Under the pieces are notes generated by a model. It worked only from the letters and a program-made list of their open reading frames with translations, did no database searches and was not told the origin of the DNA. A stretch of 64,000 nt of DNA from positions 62,001 to 126,000 of the forward strand of contig JAPLFQ010000008.1 of assembly GCA_026390595.1 (NCBI GenBank), written 5' to 3'. A program made the position numbers and the translations under genes. Shown piece after piece: positions 19,371-27,276 of this stretch (positions are counted from its first letter, which is position 1; each line of letters opens with the position of its first letter). This stretch comes from Ignavibacteriales bacterium (GTDB lineage: Bacteria; Bacteroidota; Ignavibacteria; UBA10030).

Positions 19371-21695
19371 TTAATTCCTCCTGTGGAGATACCGAAGCAT
19401 CGCTTCGATGAAGTAGTAATCGCCATAGATAATCGAAACGTCGACCTCTGACTTGGCGGGCTTGCTGCCGACGGCGTGATTCAAAATCGCGTGCGAATTT
19501 GTTCCCTCTGCCAGATAGGGAGCCGAACAAAGCGAACGAAGTATCTTCTCTGCTGTTTCGAGATAATGTGTTCTCGTAGACGGGTTCTCTACGTAGTTTG
19601 ATAATTCAAACAGGGCTGACGAAGTAATAGCAGCTGCGGAAACGTCCCGGGGTTCATTCGGTATCTCGGGCGCCAGGAAATCCCAGTAGGCCACATTGTC
19701 CGCAGGCAGATGACTGATGAAATAGTCCGCTGCACGCTGGGCTGTTTGCAGAAACCGCTTGTCGTGTGTGAACCGGTACGTCATCGTGTAACCGTAGATC
19801 GCCCATGCCTGTCCACGCGCCCAGGCCGATTCATCGGCGTATCCCTGATGCGTGTTCCGTGCGACCACGCTTCCATTCGTCGTATCATACCCGAGAACGT
19901 GATAGGTGCTCCCATCGGGACGGAAATGGTTTTTCATGGTCGTTTCCGCATGTTTGATGGCAATGTCACGCAGTTGTTTCGAACCGCCGTTCTCTGCCGA
20001 CCAGAAGAGCAGCTCGAGGTTCATCATGTTGTCTATGATGACAGGGTATTCCCATTTGCGGTTATCCCATGATTTGATACAGCCGACAGTAGCGTTGAAG
20101 CGCGTCGAAAGCGTTTGGGCCGCCTGAAGAATGATCTTTTTGTATTCATCCGAGGGATACAATCGATATCCGTTCCCGTAACTGCAAAAAATCTTGAAAC
20201 CGACATCGTGCGTGCCGGTATCGAATTGCTCATGTGCCATGCCCGCGGTCCATTTCTCGGCGGCATTCTTGAAGAACGGATCCTTTGAGTACTCATTCAA
20301 ATACCAAAGTGAGCCCGGAAAGAACCCGCTCGTCCAATCGCGGGCGGCGACGGTCTTCCATGATCCATCTGGAAGCGTACATCGCGCGAATTTCGTGCTG
20401 TCCTGAATTACGCCGACCGACCGTCGCAACTGCTCTGCTGAGAATTGCAGCGCTTGCGAAACGAGCACATCGAGTTTCTGCAAACTCCGAACTCTGGGAA
20501 GGAACAAACGAGACGATGCCGCCGCGATTGTAGGATTCATAAGTCTCTCATACGCCGACTCATATCGTGCATCGCCGTATTTTACCGCTGCAATCTGGAG
20601 CATCGCAACCAGGTGATCGTACTCAATCGGCACGATCTGCCGCCATGTCCATTCCTTTTCCTTGAGCGCGTACGGGAGGAGGAAATCGATCGCCTTTTGT
20701 ATGCCCCGTCCATCGGGAGTAGAATAGTGCCAGAGGTCAACACCGACATGGTCGCCAAGCAGTGCGAGGTTTACGAGTCCCCCCGTGTTCATGACCGAGT
20801 AACCCCACGACTTGGTGCGGGCCAGCTCGAAGGGCTGCGAGCCATCAGGTTCGATCTGAGCTGCGATCCTTTTCGTTCCGGCATTCGAAAGAACCTCCCG
20901 CACGAGCGCCGTCTTGTCCAGAAAAAGCGCGATGGATACTACCTGGACATCATATGCCGTCCCATGGTTATTCTTCTCCGCAGCTTCATCTCTCCCGTTC
21001 TTGCTTTCCAGCAGCCATGAAAGATACGCAGCAAACCACTCTTTCAATCCACGCTCGAGAGATGGTGTCAGAGATGCGGACCCTTTCAACAACCCGATCG
21101 CGTCGATGACGTCCCTGAAACCATAGGAATCAATGATACCGATCCCCCGGCCATCGGTGATACCGTTGATTGCCTGGGCAAAATTGAGATTGGGATTCAT
21201 ACGCGTCTCAGGATCCACGAACCAGACCTGCAACTGCAAACAGGCAGCACGTGCGAATTGCTCATCGCCGGTAATAAAATTCGCCGCCGCCAGCGTCCGG
21301 ACCGCGCTCATCATTGTTCCCAACCGAACCCGATCGCCGAGAGTGTTGTGTTCCGGATTCGTTTCGCCATCACGACGAACATACGGCACCCCCCCGGGTT
21401 TGCTGCTGTCCGGCCACCAGTACGGACCCACACTCATATAATCGTGCTTGCTTCCGCTCGGCGGTACGCCTGATTTCTGCATCACGGAGACTGGCTTTGC
21501 CTGAAGAGCTTTCCGGGCCTCTTTGAGCAAGCCGTCTATCGGAGTTTTGAGCTCCCCGTTCTGCGTGCCGTACGCTGCCCGGGCGGCAACGAGAGTGGAT
21601 GGATCAAGCAGAAAAACCCGCGGCCGCCGATCCTGAGCGGCAAGCGGTCGGCACACGAGGATAAGAACCAGCGCGAAAGCAGCAATTGTCTTCAT
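19371..21695 (-). CDS. Exported fusion of a polysaccharide lyase and a GH88 unsaturated glucuronyl hydrolase
   Basis: A 774-residue two-enzyme protein. Signal peptide 1-20. Residues about 25-390 form an alginate/glucuronan-lyase-like domain with YMSVGPYWWPD, the NNH motif (KNNHGT, His244) and Arg293/Tyr299 in ARTKSWGYS. Residues about 405-774 form a GH88 unsaturated glucuronyl hydrolase with both catalytic acids in place: D497 in GTHDVGF and D555 in PVIIDNMMN, plus the THQGYADESAWARGQAW substrate-site motif. The lyase half would create 4,5-unsaturated non-reducing ends and the GH88 half remove them, giving unsaturated monouronate that KdgF, KduI and KduD can process. The start has a GGGAAAG site. 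The domain pairing is unusual and in one continuous frame. Confidence 0.88.
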   Translation of the reverse strand: MKTIAAFALVLILVCRPLAAQDRRPRVFLLDPSTLVAARAAYGTQNGELKTPIDGLLKEARKALQAKPVSVMQKSGVPPSGSKHDYMSVGPYWWPDSSKPGGVPYVRRDGETNPEHNTLGDRVRLGTMMSAVRTLAAANFITGDEQFARAACLQLQVWFVDPETRMNPNLNFAQAINGITDGRGIGIIDSYGFRDVIDAIGLLKGSASLTPSLERGLKEWFAAYLSWLLESKNGRDEAAEKNNHGTAYDVQVVSIALFLDKTALVREVLSNAGTKRIAAQIEPDGSQPFELARTKSWGYSVMNTGGLVNLALLGDHVGVDLWHYSTPDGRGIQKAIDFLLPYALKEKEWTWRQIVPIEYDHLVAMLQIAAVKYGDARYESAYERLMNPTIAAASSRLFLPRVRSLQKLDVLVSQALQFSAEQLRRSVGVIQDSTKFARCTLPDGSWKTVAARDWTSGFFPGSLWYLNEYSKDPFFKNAAEKWTAGMAHEQFDTGTHDVGFKIFCSYGNGYRLYPSDEYKKIILQAAQTLSTRFNATVGCIKSWDNRKWEYPVIIDNMMNLELLFWSAENGGSKQLRDIAIKHAETTMKNHFRPDGSTYHVLGYDTTNGSVVARNTHQGYADESAWARGQAWAIYGYTMTYRFTHDKRFLQTAQRAADYFISHLPADNVAYWDFLAPEIPNEPRDVSAAAITSSALFELSNYVENPSTRTHYLETAEKILRSLCSAPYLAEGTNSHAILNHAVGSKPAKSEVDVSIIYGDYYFIEAMLRYLHRRN

Positions 21696-21719
21696 CGAAT
21701 CTTTCCCGGAATTACTTTT

Positions 21720-22239
21720 CGGATAATTTGAAAGACGGTATCCAATTCCGTTTCCCTGACGCCAATCGTCGAACCCGTCATTGCATCTGCCGGAATCGAA
21801 TAGACAGAGTTACCAAAGGTGTTTTCCGATCGCACGCTATGATCTGGTGAATATGACAGAAATTAGGCGACGGTTGAAATCCAGCGTCGAGTTTGAATTT
21901 CCACCTATATGTATGCACCTCCCCGTACGCTGCTTTCATCGTATCGGGAGAAGATCCGTCCGTCTTGATCTCACAACGCTGTCGGTCTGTATTGATACAC
22001 CGGTCATCGTCCTGGTCTCTGTGCAGCGTGAACACGAAAACGAATTTGCGCAGGTCAACGTCTCAAGCTTCGGTAATGTGTCTGCCCGCGTGCTTGCAGT
22101 CGGGAACCTCATAACCATATTTTTTCGACACGATCCGGGCGTACGCGTCTCCTGTGCTGTCGGCATTCATGAACACCTGGCCGCTCAGAAGATTCGTGGC
22201 AACGATGGACAATACGAGAATAGAACGCACTGAAGACAT
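21720..22239 (-). pseudogene. Decayed, truncated concanavalin-A-fold polysaccharide lyase
   Basis: From the ATG at 22239 the frame reads a good signal peptide (MSSVRSILVLSIVATNLLSG) and about 55 residues ending in RHITEA, then an in-frame TGA at 22065-22063. The same frame then continues DVDLRKFVFVFTLHRD, TDRQRCEIKTDG, GEVHTYRWKFKLDAGFQP and NFCHIHQI up to a TGA at 21780-21778. The DRQR.EIKT / YRWKFKL blocks look like a heparinase-type jelly-roll lyase (PF14099-like). The C-terminal half is missing; in the next frame FDDWRQGNGIGYRLSN (about 21773-21726) may be a remnant of the lost end. One nonsense codon plus loss of the middle marks it as a pseudogene, sitting between kduD and the lyase-GH88 gene. 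Confidence 0.65.
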
Positions 22240-22318
22240 GATCATACCGTGTGGGGACATCTGGCTAGATCAAACAGGTTTCATGTGTGTACATTGACGG
22301 CTCGTGCACCAACAAATC

Positions 22319-23074
22319 CTATCGCGCCATCCAGCCGCCATCCACCACGAGAACGTGACCGTTCACATAGTCGGACGCGGGGGATGCGAGAAATACTGCC
22401 ACATCAGCTAAATCCTCGGGTGTTCCCCAGCGGCCGGCCGGGATCCTGTCGAGAATAGCCTTTGACCGAACAGCGTCGGCGCGCAAAGCCTTTGTGTTGT
22501 CTGTCGCCATGTACCCTGGAGCAATCGCATTGATATTGATACCCAGCGACGCCCATTCGTTTGCCAGCGCTTTCGTCACCTGCGCAACGGCGCCTTTGCT
22601 CGCGGAGTACGCGGGCACCAGGATCCCTCCCTGGAAACTCAGCAAGGAGGCGATGTTGATGATTTTGCCGGATTTTCGCTTCACCATATCCCGTGCGACA
22701 GCCTGGCTGAAGAAGAAGACGGTCTTGGCGTTTACCGCCATGATGTCGTCCCAGTCTTTTTCAGAATACTCAAGCGCCGGAGTGCGGCGAATTGTCCCGG
22801 CGTTGTTCACGAGGATGTCAACTTTTCCGAACGCCTTGATCGTCTGCTCGACAAGCGATGGGATGGGCTCAATGGACATCAGGTCTGCCGAAAGCGTCAG
22901 CGCTTTTCTGCCAAGCGACCGGATCACGTCGGCTGTTTCGCTCGCTACTTCCCGATCAACGAGCGCGACATCTGCCCCAGCTTCGGCCAGGCCGATAGCC
23001 ATACCGCGTCCCAGACCTTTGAAACCACCTGTCACGATCGCTACTTTGCCCGTAAGATCAAATGAGTGTTTCAT
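22319..23074 (-). CDS. kduD: 2-deoxy-D-gluconate 3-dehydrogenase type SDR
   Basis: A 251-residue short-chain dehydrogenase; it reduces 2,5-diketo-3-deoxygluconate to 2-keto-3-deoxygluconate. Motifs: VTGGFKGLGRGMAIGLAEAG (cofactor), NNAGTIRRTPA (a KduD-like NNAG block), IINIASLLSFQGG with the catalytic Ser, YSASKGAV with Tyr and Lys, and the ending DGGWMAR, which is characteristic of KduD. I start it at the ATG preceded by AAGGATC; an upstream ATG adds 18 unrelated residues. It is 67 bases after kdgF, in the same operon. Confidence 0.93.
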   Translation of the reverse strand: MKHSFDLTGKVAIVTGGFKGLGRGMAIGLAEAGADVALVDREVASETADVIRSLGRKALTLSADLMSIEPIPSLVEQTIKAFGKVDILVNNAGTIRRTPALEYSEKDWDDIMAVNAKTVFFFSQAVARDMVKRKSGKIINIASLLSFQGGILVPAYSASKGAVAQVTKALANEWASLGININAIAPGYMATDNTKALRADAVRSKAILDRIPAGRWGTPEDLADVAVFLASPASDYVNGHVLVVDGGWMAR

Positions 23075-23141
23075 GTGAGATCCTTCGTTTAATTCATTCC
23101 ACAACGGTTTGTTGTTTGCCAACCCCAAAACAAATCCTCAA

Positions 23142-23486
23142 TCACACCTTCACCAGAAAATCTTCACGCATCGGAGTGAACACATCGACGAGGACCCCCT
23201 CTTCCAGGGCAACCACTCCATGTTCAACACCAGATGGAATGAAGAACGAGTCGCCGGCCCTCAGCAACCTCTTCTCCTCAGCAATCTGCACTTCGAATGA
23301 GCCCTTTTCGACGAACGTCACCTGACGATGCGGATGTGAGTGCATCGCACCAACGGAGTGTTCTTGAAATTTGACGCGTACCATCATAAGTGCGGAATCG
23401 TACCCGAGAATCTTTCTCGTGACTCCTCCTCCCACATCTACCCACGTGAGTTGCTCCTCGTTCACAAACAGGCCGCTGTAGTTCAT
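23142..23486 (-). CDS. kdgF: Cupin protein KdgF, unsaturated monouronate to DKI converting enzyme
   Basis: A 114-residue single-domain cupin. KdgF catalyses the linearisation of 4,5-unsaturated monouronates to 4-deoxy-5-ketouronate (DKI). The metal-binding motif is HSHPHRQVTFVEKGSFEV with a Gln in the third ligand position, as in KdgF, and a distal His in IPSGVEHGVVALEEG. The N-terminal half contains VTRKILGYDSALMMVRVKF, typical of the family. The start codon has a GGGAG ribosome binding site. It is the first metabolic gene after the regulator and links the GH88 product to KduI. Confidence 0.9.
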   Translation of the reverse strand: MNYSGLFVNEEQLTWVDVGGGVTRKILGYDSALMMVRVKFQEHSVGAMHSHPHRQVTFVEKGSFEVQIAEEKRLLRAGDSFFIPSGVEHGVVALEEGVLVDVFTPMREDFLVKV

Positions 23487-23570
23487 CTCTTGGCTCCCTT
23501 TGATTGTTCCTGTCGCTCTTTGTTTGCACATACCGTTGGTCACGCAACGATCATGCCGGTCTTTCTGTCT

Positions 23571-24695
23571 TTACAGCGACCGTCTGCTGTTCGGTTTCCC
23601 TTTCTCACCAGACGACTCACGGATGACCAGTTTCGGTTTCACGACCCTGCGAACTGCTCCCCCCTTTCCTGACATCAACCTAAGTAAGAGATCTACGGCT
23701 TGTTTTCCGATTGAGTCGGTAGGTTGGCGGACTGTCGTCAACGGCACCGTTGCGAACTCGCCCCGCTCGATATCGTCAAAGCCAACGATAGCGATGTCGT
23801 CAGGAACACGCAGTCCCTGTTCGAGGATTGCATCTTCAAATCCCAGAGCGGAGAGGTCGTTGTACACAAATACAGCGTCGGGTTTCACGGAGAGCGATCC
23901 AAATTTCTTCCCGATCTCGTAGCCGGACTGATAATCATGCTTTTCCCCCCTTCGGCGGAGCCGAAACTGCAGGCGTTTATCAACTCGCCGGCCGGCAGCT
24001 TTGAGAGCCTTCTCATAGCCTCGCCGGCGTAACTCCCCTACCATATTACCCGCTTCGCCGTTCACGTAACCGATTCGCCGGTACCCCTGGTTCATCAGGT
24101 ATTCCGTAGCCAGGTAACCTCCCTGTTCGTGGTCACTTCCCGCGAACGGAACGTCCTCATCGGCGATGTACGAAACCATGACGAATGGAAATCCCTGCTG
24201 CAGCATTTTGCGAATCGTCGGCGTGACGTGGTACTTGTGGGTCATCGACGCAATGATCATTCCGCTGACCCCGAACTCCCGGAACCTCGCAATTTGCGCT
24301 TCTTCTTTTTCCGCTTTGCCCGATGAATTCGAGATAAGAACATGGTATCCGAGTTCATATGCAGCATCTTCCACACTGTGCATCACGCGTGAGAAGAAGG
24401 GACTGCGGATGTCGCGGATCACGAGACCGATCGTGGGGTGTCCGTTTTGACGCGTATCGATTGCGCGTTGCGCGACGTACGTGCCTTTACCGACACGGCT
24501 GAAGACGATTCCTTCGCTGGCCAGCGTCGTAAGCGCTTTCTTCACCGTAATAAGGCTGACACCATATGCGGAGGATAGTTCGGCGTGCGAGCCGAGCTGA
24601 TCGCCGGGCTTGAGCTCCTTCGAAGCGATCTTCGACTTGATGTCGTCGATGATCTGAAGGTACAATGGCGTGGAGTTATGGATGTCGATGGGCAT
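23571..24695 (-). CDS. GntR/LacI hybrid transcriptional regulator
   Basis: A 374-residue regulator with a GntR-type winged helix (about 5-70; STPLYLQIIDDIKSKIASKE, LSSAYGVSLITVKKAL and GKGTYVAQ) joined to a LacI-type periplasmic-binding-fold sensor domain (about 85-360; PTIGLVIRDIRSPFFSRVM, GMIIAS, PDAVFVYNDLSALG, IAIVGFDDIERG). This is the architecture of B. subtilis AraR. It is the first gene of the uronate operon and lies right after a promoter with a palindromic operator, so it probably represses itself and the whole run, with a uronate or KDG-type inducer (inference). I start it at the second Met, 19 codons into the longest frame, because the promoter covers the earlier one. Confidence 0.9.
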   Translation of the reverse strand: MPIDIHNSTPLYLQIIDDIKSKIASKELKPGDQLGSHAELSSAYGVSLITVKKALTTLASEGIVFSRVGKGTYVAQRAIDTRQNGHPTIGLVIRDIRSPFFSRVMHSVEDAAYELGYHVLISNSSGKAEKEEAQIARFREFGVSGMIIASMTHKYHVTPTIRKMLQQGFPFVMVSYIADEDVPFAGSDHEQGGYLATEYLMNQGYRRIGYVNGEAGNMVGELRRRGYEKALKAAGRRVDKRLQFRLRRRGEKHDYQSGYEIGKKFGSLSVKPDAVFVYNDLSALGFEDAILEQGLRVPDDIAIVGFDDIERGEFATVPLTTVRQPTDSIGKQAVDLLLRLMSGKGGAVRRVVKPKLVIRESSGEKGKPNSRRSL

Positions 24696-24701
24696 ATGAT
24701 A

Positions 24702-24752
24702 ACCTGGTATACTAGGTATAACCAGATTACGTGGAAAGTACTTTTTTGTCAA
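24702..24752 (-). promoter_or_regulatory. Promoter and operator of the uronate operon
   Basis: On the minus strand a -35 box TTGACA (24752-24747) and a -10 box TAATCT (24729-24724) are separated by exactly 17 bases, giving a sigma70-like promoter with a start near 24717. Immediately downstream is an imperfect 16-base palindrome, ACCTAGTATACCAGGT (24717-24702, 7 of 8 pairs matching), ending 7 bases before the regulator ATG. Its position would block transcription when bound, fitting autorepression by the GntR/LacI hybrid. Confidence 0.6.
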
Positions 24753-24934
24753 GACCTATTTTATTTGACAAGTGGACAGCATTCCCATTCCTGAGATATG
24801 AAGACATGGGGGGCATCGAGCAACAAGTGAAGATTCTCACGCAAAGCAGAGTGTTTTGGAGGAATAGGAAATGATTGCTAGTTCTGCGGGCGGGTAGTTT
24901 CCGGAAAGAACCAGCTGACAAAGAATGGTAGCAA
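24753..24934. other. Boundary between the uronate and purine islands
   Basis: A 182-base gap between the uronate promoter and the stop of the XdhC-type gene. Both flanking gene runs are on the minus strand, so the purine operon should end here. I see no strong terminator hairpin with a T run and no complete gene. Confidence 0.35.
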
Positions 24935-26044
24935 TTATGTGGCGTCCTCAAACCATCGATTCGTTTTCTCAGACAAAGGAAACGAGGCGCCGTAGAAGCG
25001 TCTTCGATGGCGGACGAGTTCGGCAACGATGCTTATTGCGATTTCTTCTGCCGTGACCGCACCGATGTGAAGACCAATCGGCGCATGAACCCGCCTGAGT
25101 GTTTCAACGGGAACACCCTCTTGTCTCAGGCTGTCAAACGTCGCACGGACCTTTTTACCGCTCCCGATCATGCCGATATACCGGGCCGGTGTGTCGATCA
25201 CAAGGCGCAAGACTTCTTTGTCTGATTGATGAGCGCGGGTCACAATGACAATGGACATCGACCGCGTGATCGTAATCTTTGAAAGCGCATCACTCCATTC
25301 TCCCGAGATTGTCGCCGCCGCTTCAGGACAACGCGCGGGGGTCGCATAGTCTTCCCGGTCATCGACAATAGTCACAGCAAACCCTGTTGCCGCTGCAACT
25401 TTCGAGACGGAACGACCAACGTGCCCTCCACCGCAAATGACTAAGGCCTGTATTCCCGAGATCGGCTGGATGATGAGCTCGACTCCGCGCGTGGCGAGAC
25501 GCTCCACGTATTCTTCGCGCTGCGATCGTTGGACCTGCTGAAGGAATGTCTCTGGTTCGATCCCGAGCTCATGCAGGAGCGCCCTCAGAGGCTTGAGGTT
25601 TGGGGCGCGCTCATCTGATTCCTCCAGCACAATCCTGGACACAACTCCCGACAGATCGATCCGGCGAAGGAGTACACAATCCTGTCCACTGCTGCGCAGT
25701 GCAACCAATTGCGAAAACACATCGAGAGCATCTTCTCCGATTTTCTCAATCAATACGTCCACGTTGCCGCCGCAAATCATCCCTTCTTCTGAGCCGGATT
25801 CGTTCAGATCGAATTCTTTGATCACCGATTCCCCTGCGGCCGCAAAACGCTCTTTCGCTTCCCTCGTCACCTTTGCTTCAAGCAATCCACCGCCGACGGT
25901 CCCCAGGGCTCGCATTCCATGTTCGCAGATGAGCATCGAGGAACCGGTGGGCAACGGCGTCGATCCCGACGACGAGATGATTGTCGCAAGCACCACACGT
26001 TCGCGCGCTTTCAGAGCAGTGACAATTTCACCGAGGAGGTCCAT
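24935..26044 (-). CDS. xdhC: XdhC/CoxI-family molybdenum hydroxylase maturation factor
   Basis: A 369-residue XdhC/CoxI-family protein, needed to sulfurate and insert the molybdenum cofactor into xanthine dehydrogenase-type enzymes; it is not a catalytic subunit. The N-terminal domain has VLATIISSSGSTPLPTGSSM, GTVGGGLLEAKV and MICGGNVDVLIE, and the C-terminal Rossmann domain starts VICGGGHVGRSVSKVAA and continues GMIGSGKKVRATF. The reading frame extends 87 codons upstream, but homology fixes the start at MDLLGEI; no good ribosome binding site is visible there, and it lies 13 bases after the ygeY stop, so coupling is likely. Last gene of the purine operon, serving the two hydroxylases encoded upstream. 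Confidence 0.9.
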   Translation of the reverse strand: MDLLGEIVTALKARERVVLATIISSSGSTPLPTGSSMLICEHGMRALGTVGGGLLEAKVTREAKERFAAAGESVIKEFDLNESGSEEGMICGGNVDVLIEKIGEDALDVFSQLVALRSSGQDCVLLRRIDLSGVVSRIVLEESDERAPNLKPLRALLHELGIEPETFLQQVQRSQREEYVERLATRGVELIIQPISGIQALVICGGGHVGRSVSKVAAATGFAVTIVDDREDYATPARCPEAAATISGEWSDALSKITITRSMSIVIVTRAHQSDKEVLRLVIDTPARYIGMIGSGKKVRATFDSLRQEGVPVETLRRVHAPIGLHIGAVTAEEIAISIVAELVRHRRRFYGASFPLSEKTNRWFEDAT

Positions 26045-26057
26045 ACGTCGGGGGGGG

Positions 26058-27263
26058 TTAGCGAACCGTGGCGGAATCTGTATAGACCGATGGAAACATG
26101 GCGTACCACGCCATTGCCTTGACAAGCTGCTCAACGGCAATCTGCTCGGTGGCCATGTGCGCGAAAACTTCATTCCCTGGTCCAAAGCCGATGCACGGAA
26201 TGCCATGCATGCCCATGACGGCAACCCCATTTGTGCTGAAGTGCCATCGATTGACAACCGGTTTCCCGCCGAACAGCTTCTCGAATGCCGAAACTCCGCT
26301 CTCAAGCGCGGGGTGGTTCCCGGGCAGCAGCCAGGTCGGATAGTACTTTTTCGTTGGATATGTCAGCCCCTTCCAGCTCGGCACCGCGTAGTCACACACG
26401 ACAACCTCCGCCTGCGACTGCTTGACTCCCGGCAAGTCCTGGATTTCCTGGACTGCCGACATCAAGGTGTCGGTCGCCGCGAGACGGCGGTCGAGGTGGA
26501 TTGTCGAAGAGTCTGCAACGGCGCACAGTGAAGGAGATGTTGAACGAATTTCCGAAATCGTGACTGTTCCTTTGCCAAGAAACGGTTCCCCCGACAGACG
26601 CTCGTTGAGCTTCTCGATATCCTGTATGATCGGAGCCATCGTGTAGACCGCATTAACTCCCCGCTCGGGAGCTGACCCGTGACATGAAATCCCCTTTGTG
26701 GTAACCTGAATTTCCATCCGACCACGGTGCCCGCGATAGACACCCAGGTTTGTTGGCTCCGCGATGACAACGAGCTCCGGATGCAGCTTGTCCTCGTTGA
26801 TGATATATTGCCAGCACAGTCCGTCACAATCTTCTTCTTGCACGCTCCCCACGACATAAAGGGTGTAGTCATCCTCGAGCCCCAGGTCTTTTATCAGCTT
26901 CCCGCCGAACACAATTGACGCGAGCGCCCCCTTCATGTCACAGGCTCCCCGGCCATAGATAATGCCGTCTTTTTCCGCGCCTTTGAATGGATCGACCTTC
27001 CAGTTCGCAGGATTGCCGACATCAACTGTATCCACGTGAGCATCGAGGGCGATGACATGTTTCCCTTTGCCAATCCGGCCAAGGATATTGCCCATCGGAT
27101 CAATCGTCACCTCATCATACCGGCACCGTTCCATTTCCTCTTTGATGCGTTGAATGACCTGTTCTTCCTGCGAGCTGAGAGACTTGATCGCGATCAGGTC
27201 CCGCAGGAATTGTACTATCTGGCGCTCATTACGGTGTGCAGCCTGAAGAATCTCTTTCTTCAT
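26058..27263 (-). CDS. ygeY: M20-family metallohydrolase YgeY
   Basis: A 401-residue M20/ArgE-type zinc amidohydrolase, closest to YgeY. Metal and catalytic residues are visible in ALDAHVDTV (His, Asp), YGRGACDMKG (bridging Asp), QEEDCDG (catalytic Glu and ligand), VIAEPTNL and the C-terminal VFAHMATEQIAVEQL (His). In E. coli ygeY is in the ygeWXY-hyuA cluster linked to anaerobic purine breakdown, where it is thought to hydrolyse an open-ring ureido or amide intermediate. Here it sits 13 bases after a PLP lyase gene and 13 before xdhC, with a good AAGGA ribosome binding site. The exact substrate is not shown by sequence. Confidence 0.88.
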   Translation of the reverse strand: MKKEILQAAHRNERQIVQFLRDLIAIKSLSSQEEQVIQRIKEEMERCRYDEVTIDPMGNILGRIGKGKHVIALDAHVDTVDVGNPANWKVDPFKGAEKDGIIYGRGACDMKGALASIVFGGKLIKDLGLEDDYTLYVVGSVQEEDCDGLCWQYIINEDKLHPELVVIAEPTNLGVYRGHRGRMEIQVTTKGISCHGSAPERGVNAVYTMAPIIQDIEKLNERLSGEPFLGKGTVTISEIRSTSPSLCAVADSSTIHLDRRLAATDTLMSAVQEIQDLPGVKQSQAEVVVCDYAVPSWKGLTYPTKKYYPTWLLPGNHPALESGVSAFEKLFGGKPVVNRWHFSTNGVAVMGMHGIPCIGFGPGNEVFAHMATEQIAVEQLVKAMAWYAMFPSVYTDSATVR

Positions 27264-27276
27264 ACTTGTCCTTCGT

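Noticed and set aside
22063-22065. In-frame TGA read as selenocysteine or as a reassigned codon
   Set aside because: Other genes in the window end at TGA normally, no SECIS-like hairpin follows, and the frame is also truncated downstream, so a nonsense mutation is simpler.
25593-26531. 312-codon plus-strand open frame
   Set aside because: Antisense to xdhC and ygeY; Ser/Arg-rich low-quality protein without motifs.
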